From Treponema sp. (GTDB taxonomy: Bacteria; Spirochaetota; Spirochaetia; Treponematales; Treponemataceae), in contig JAEEYO010000070.1 of the NCBI GenBank assembly GCA_016288205.1, positions 62,001-126,000 on the forward strand: 64,000 nt of DNA. Direction: 5' to 3'. Below the pieces are notes generated by a model. That model was not told where the DNA came from. It made no database searches and worked only from the letters and a program-made list of their open reading frames with translations. This document shows positions 61,071-64,000 of this stretch, in pieces. How positions within the stretch are numbered: the first letter of the stretch is position 1; each line of letters starts with the position of its first letter. The translations under genes and the position numbers were made by a program.

Positions 61071-63855
61071 TAAAGTTTTAACCTTTTTTTTCGGTTCACA
61101 GAACGACCGTGACGTAAAGGCCCTGAAGCCGATCATTGCCCAGGTGGAAGCAAAGGAAAGTTGGGCGCAGTCATTTAAGGATGAGGAATTTCCAGCCCAG
61201 ACACAGATTTTGAAGGATCGTCTGGCAAAGGGAGAGACTCTTGACGACATCCTGCCCGAGGCATTCGCTCTTGCACGTGAGGCCGCAAACAGGGTGCTTG
61301 GTGAGAGGGCTTATCCAGTACAGCTCATGGGATCGCTTGTTCTTCACACAGGACGCATTACGGAAATGAAAACCGGTGAAGGAAAGACCCTTATGTGCGT
61401 CGCCGCGGCTTACCTGAACTCACTCAGCGGAAAGGGCGTGCATATTGTTACGGTAAACGACTACCTTGCCGAACGTGACAGCCAGTGGATGGGACGCGTT
61501 TATAAATTTCTGGGTCAGACCGTCGGATGCATTCTCGCGAACATGGACAATGATGCCCGTCGTGCGGCTTATGAGTGCGACATCACTTACGGAACCAACA
61601 ACGAGCTGGGATTCGACTACCTCCGCGACAACATGCAGGTGGACATAAAGAGAAAGGTCCAGAGGGGCTTCAATTTCTGTATCGTTGACGAGATTGACTC
61701 CATCTTGATTGATGAGGCGCGTACTCCGCTTATCATCTCTGGTCAGGGCGAGGACGACACATACAAGTATCACGAGGTGGACAAATACGTGGGTCAGTTC
61801 ACGGAGATGGAAAAGGACCCCAAGACCAACGACTATCCTGAGGAAGTTGATTTGACCCCGGAAGAAAGGGAAGCTCTCAAGGGTGACTACAAGGTGGACG
61901 AAAAGAGCAAGAGGATTTCCTTCACCAACAAGGGTATGAACAAAATCAACGACATCCTCCATCAGCACAAGCTCATCACCGACGACAGCACCGTATTTGA
62001 CGAGCAGAACTTTGAGTTCGTACACTACTTCACCCAGGCAATCCGCGCGCACGTTCTCTACCATAATGACGTGGACTACGTTGTGAAGGAAGGCCAGGTC
62101 CAGATTGTCGATGAGTTCACGGGACGCATCCTTGAGGGAAGACGCTACGGTGACGGTCTGCATCAGGCCATTGAGGCAAAGGAGCACCTGAGGATCGCAC
62201 AGAGAAACAGGACGCTTGCCACAATCACTTTCCAGAACTTCTTCCGCATGTACGACAAGCTTTCCGGAATGACCGGTACCGCGGCTACTGAGGCCGTTGA
62301 GTTCAGCAAAATCTACAAGCTGGACGTTGTCGCCATTCCGACCAACAAGCCCGTCGCACGAAAGGACGAGAACGACGAGGTGTATCTGAACGAGGAGGAC
62401 AAGTGGCAGGCCATTGTAAAAGAAGTTGACGAGTGCCACAAAAAGGGTCAGCCGGTTCTGATCGGTACGGTTTCGGTTGAAAAATCAGAGCATCTTTCAG
62501 CACTTCTCACACGCCACGGAATCCGCCACGAGGTTTTGAACGCGAAGAACCATGCGAGGGAAGCAATCATCATCGCCGAAGCCGGTGCAAAGGGAGCCGT
62601 TACGGTCGCCACGAACATGGCAGGACGCGGTACGGACATCAAGCTGGGTGGAAGCCCCGAAATGCGCGCGAGAAAGAGAGCCGGTACGGAGGCAACCCAG
62701 GAGCAGTACGACGCAGCACTTAAAATAGAAAAGGAACAGTGGAAAAAGGACTACGAGGAAGTCAAGGAGCTTGGAGGTCTTTATGTAATCGGTTCCGAAA
62801 GACATGAGAGCCGACGCATTGACAATCAGCTTCGCGGACGCTCTGGACGACAGGGAGACCCGGGACGCAGTAAGTTCTACATTTCCATGGACGATGATTT
62901 GATGAGGCTCTTCGGTGGAGAGAGGATGAAAAGAATCATGTCCTCCATCGGTATGAAGCCCGGTGAGCCGATTGAGCACTCCATGTTGAACCGCTCCATT
63001 GAAAAGGCTCAGAAGAAGGTTGAGGAGCGCAACTTCGAGATTCGTAAGAACCTGCTCGACTACGACGACGTTCTGAACCAGCAGAGGAATTTCATCTACC
63101 AGCAGAGGGACGAGATTCTTGAGGACGAGGATCTCAGCACACGCGTAATGGAGAACGCAAAGTCCAGCGTGGAGGAAATTTTCGCTGATTTCAAGGCCAA
63201 CCACAAGAAAGGAGGATCCCAGAGCGCGCTCGTTGACCAGATCCGCGACACATTCGGCGTTACACTCTCCTACGACCAGCTCAATCCCGAGGCTCTTATT
63301 GCAATCCTCCAGAACGACATCACGCAGAAGGAGATGCTCGTTGGAAAGCCCAACTTCAACATGTTCATCCGCTACCAGTACATCCAGATGATAGACAAAA
63401 AGTGGCTCGATCAGCTTGAGTACCTTGACGGACTTCGTGAGGCCGTGCACCTTCGCTCTTACGGAAGCAAGAACCCGCTCACCGAGTACAAGAACGACGG
63501 TTTCGATCAGTTCGACGTAATGCTGGACTCAATCAGAAAGACCGTGGAAAGCAGGATTTTCAAGGTGAAGATTCAGCTCCAGCAGCCGGGTCAGGAAATA
63601 CACCGCCCACAGCAGACCATAAAGATGAACGCACAGCATGAGGAGGCTAAGTCGGCAATCAGTCCGCAGCAGCAGGCCCAGCAGGCATTCAACGCAAGGC
63701 AGGCTCAGCAGGGCGCACAGAACTCGGGCATGAAGAGCGGACGTCAGGGTCAGAGCGTGACCGTGGTAAGAACAGTGCCAAAGGTCGGACGCAACGATCC
63801 CTGTCCATGTGGAAGCGGAAAGAAATACAAGAACTGCCACGGAAGGAATATGTAA
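61063..63855 (+). CDS. secA: Protein translocase subunit SecA
   Basis: A 930-residue SecA, the ATPase motor that pushes preproteins through SecYEG. Walker A is MKTGEGKTL near residue 105, Walker [14 protein letters not shown] near 210, with [10 protein letters not shown] near 520 and [10 protein letters not shown] near 590 in the second helicase-like domain; a helical scaffold and a Gln-rich linker follow. The C-terminus has the zinc-binding SEC-C motif [14 protein letters not shown], which binds SecB or ribosomes. ATG 61063 gives [17 protein letters not shown], the expected N-terminus, but the nearest Shine-Dalgarno sequence is about 50 bases away. Confidence 0.97.
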   Translation: MFDKVLTFFFGSQNDRDVKALKPIIAQVEAKESWAQSFKDEEFPAQTQILKDRLAKGETLDDILPEAFALAREAANRVLGERAYPVQLMGSLVLHTGRITEMKTGEGKTLMCVAAAYLNSLSGKGVHIVTVNDYLAERDSQWMGRVYKFLGQTVGCILANMDNDARRAAYECDITYGTNNELGFDYLRDNMQVDIKRKVQRGFNFCIVDEIDSILIDEARTPLIISGQGEDDTYKYHEVDKYVGQFTEMEKDPKTNDYPEEVDLTPEEREALKGDYKVDEKSKRISFTNKGMNKINDILHQHKLITDDSTVFDEQNFEFVHYFTQAIRAHVLYHNDVDYVVKEGQVQIVDEFTGRILEGRRYGDGLHQAIEAKEHLRIAQRNRTLATITFQNFFRMYDKLSGMTGTAATEAVEFSKIYKLDVVAIPTNKPVARKDENDEVYLNEEDKWQAIVKEVDECHKKGQPVLIGTVSVEKSEHLSALLTRHGIRHEVLNAKNHAREAIIIAEAGAKGAVTVATNMAGRGTDIKLGGSPEMRARKRAGTEATQEQYDAALKIEKEQWKKDYEEVKELGGLYVIGSERHESRRIDNQLRGRSGRQGDPGRSKFYISMDDDLMRLFGGERMKRIMSSIGMKPGEPIEHSMLNRSIEKAQKKVEERNFEIRKNLLDYDDVLNQQRNFIYQQRDEILEDEDLSTRVMENAKSSVEEIFADFKANHKKGGSQSALVDQIRDTFGVTLSYDQLNPEALIAILQNDITQKEMLVGKPNFNMFIRYQYIQMIDKKWLDQLEYLDGLREAVHLRSYGSKNPLTEYKNDGFDQFDVMLDSIRKTVESRIFKVKIQLQQPGQEIHRPQQTIKMNAQHEEAKSAISPQQQAQQAFNARQAQQGAQNSGMKSGRQGQSVTVVRTVPKVGRNDPCPCGSGKKYKNCHGRNM

Positions 63856-63894
63856 GAGGTTGTCTTGGGGATGTCCCAAACGTAAAAAAATGTC

Positions 63895-63917
63895 ATTATC
63901 GGGCTTGCCCCGATAAT
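63895..63917 (+). terminator. Hairpin after secA
   Basis: ATTATCGGG and CCCGATAAT form a perfect nine-pair stem with a five-base loop, 40 bases after the secA stop. No strong T run follows, so termination efficiency is uncertain. Confidence 0.45.
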
Positions 63918-63943
63918 CTATACCGTTGCATTATAAGACTTTA

Positions 63944-63990
63944 GGGCACTTCAAAAAAAAATCATTTCAAATGAGTTTTTCGAAGTGCCC
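63944..63990. repeat. 47-bp inverted repeat near the window edge
   Basis: GGGCACTTC (63944-63952) and GAAGTGCCC (63982-63990) pair exactly; the interior A9 and T5 runs and TCATTT/ATGA can extend the stem. It may be a bidirectional terminator or the end of a small mobile element cut by the window. Confidence 0.6.
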
Positions 63991-64000
63991 ACAAATCATA

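Noticed and set aside
61420-62439. Open frame of 339 codons on the minus strand (and 62497-63450)
   Set aside because: Both are antisense shadows of secA caused by its codon bias; no start signals and no recognisable domain.

Overview
The window looks like a chromosomal segment of a spirochaete, most probably a commensal or gut-type Treponema. The grounds are: a class I lysyl-tRNA synthetase in place of the usual bacterial class II enzyme, many lipoproteins with a loose spirochaetal lipobox (FFSC, FTSC, FSSC, AASC), a DUF115/MptE-like protein of the flagellin-modification type, TPR lipoproteins, a DUF4912 protein, and a phoH-pgpH-ybeY-tlyC cluster. This is inference from protein families; no 16S rRNA gene is present. 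Base composition looks middling, with one clearly AT-richer gene (34903-36264). No rRNA, CRISPR array, transposase, integrase or phage structural gene was seen.

Layout. 1-10.2 kb is all minus strand: DUF4912, a zinc-ribbon protein, then a tight six-gene run transcribed from 10.2 to 1.7 kb (membrane-anchored SurA/PpiD-like foldase, DUF115, TroA/ZnuA-like lipoprotein, HAD phosphatase, MutS2, TatD). Two tRNA genes (Asp-GTC, Pro-CGG), each with its own terminator, follow at 10.35-10.56 kb. 10.7-22 kb mixes two unknown genes, a 7TM GGDEF protein, a LiaF-like membrane protein plus TPR lipoprotein, a PatB aminotransferase with a DUF3737 protein, an MIF-like tautomerase, a catalytically depleted LytM protein and SanA. 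22.1-30.3 kb holds class I LysRS, a chemoreceptor, an exported protein and argJ-argB-argD. 30.3-36.3 kb is accessory: a palindrome, 23-bp tandem repeats, a large lipoprotein gene out of frame at a G7 tract, and an AAA_14/DUF4143 ATPase. 36.4-39.5 kb is rex-serC-serA; 39.6-44.6 kb is a MarR regulator and a BMP-type nucleoside ABC transporter; 44.6-51 kb is a TPR protein and the tlyC-ybeY-pgpH-phoH cluster; 51-55.3 kb is a SUMF1-like protein, three small housekeeping or unknown genes and a GAF-GGDEF cyclase. 55.3-59.6 kb is a second accessory block with a decayed AAA_14 gene, nested direct repeats and a second large lipoprotein gene broken by a 14-bp repeat. A lipoprotein gene and secA end the window from overlapping divergent promoters.

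Three patterns go beyond ordinary annotation. (1) A heptamer repeat (ACTTTCC and variants) recurs at six gene boundaries; at three of them it runs through a C-rich end directly into the -35 hexamer of the next promoter. (2) An unusual number of genes have a recognisable sigma-70-type promoter (-35, 16-17 bp, -10) whose -10 box lies only 6-9 bases before the start codon, predicting leaderless or nearly leaderless mRNAs. (3) The two large Ig/FN3-type lipoprotein genes are both out of frame near their 5' ends at slippage-prone sequence (a G7 tract; an 8-bp direct repeat 14 bp apart), and their flanks share elements and an AAA_14 ATPase gene, suggesting a duplicated, phase-variable surface-lipoprotein module.
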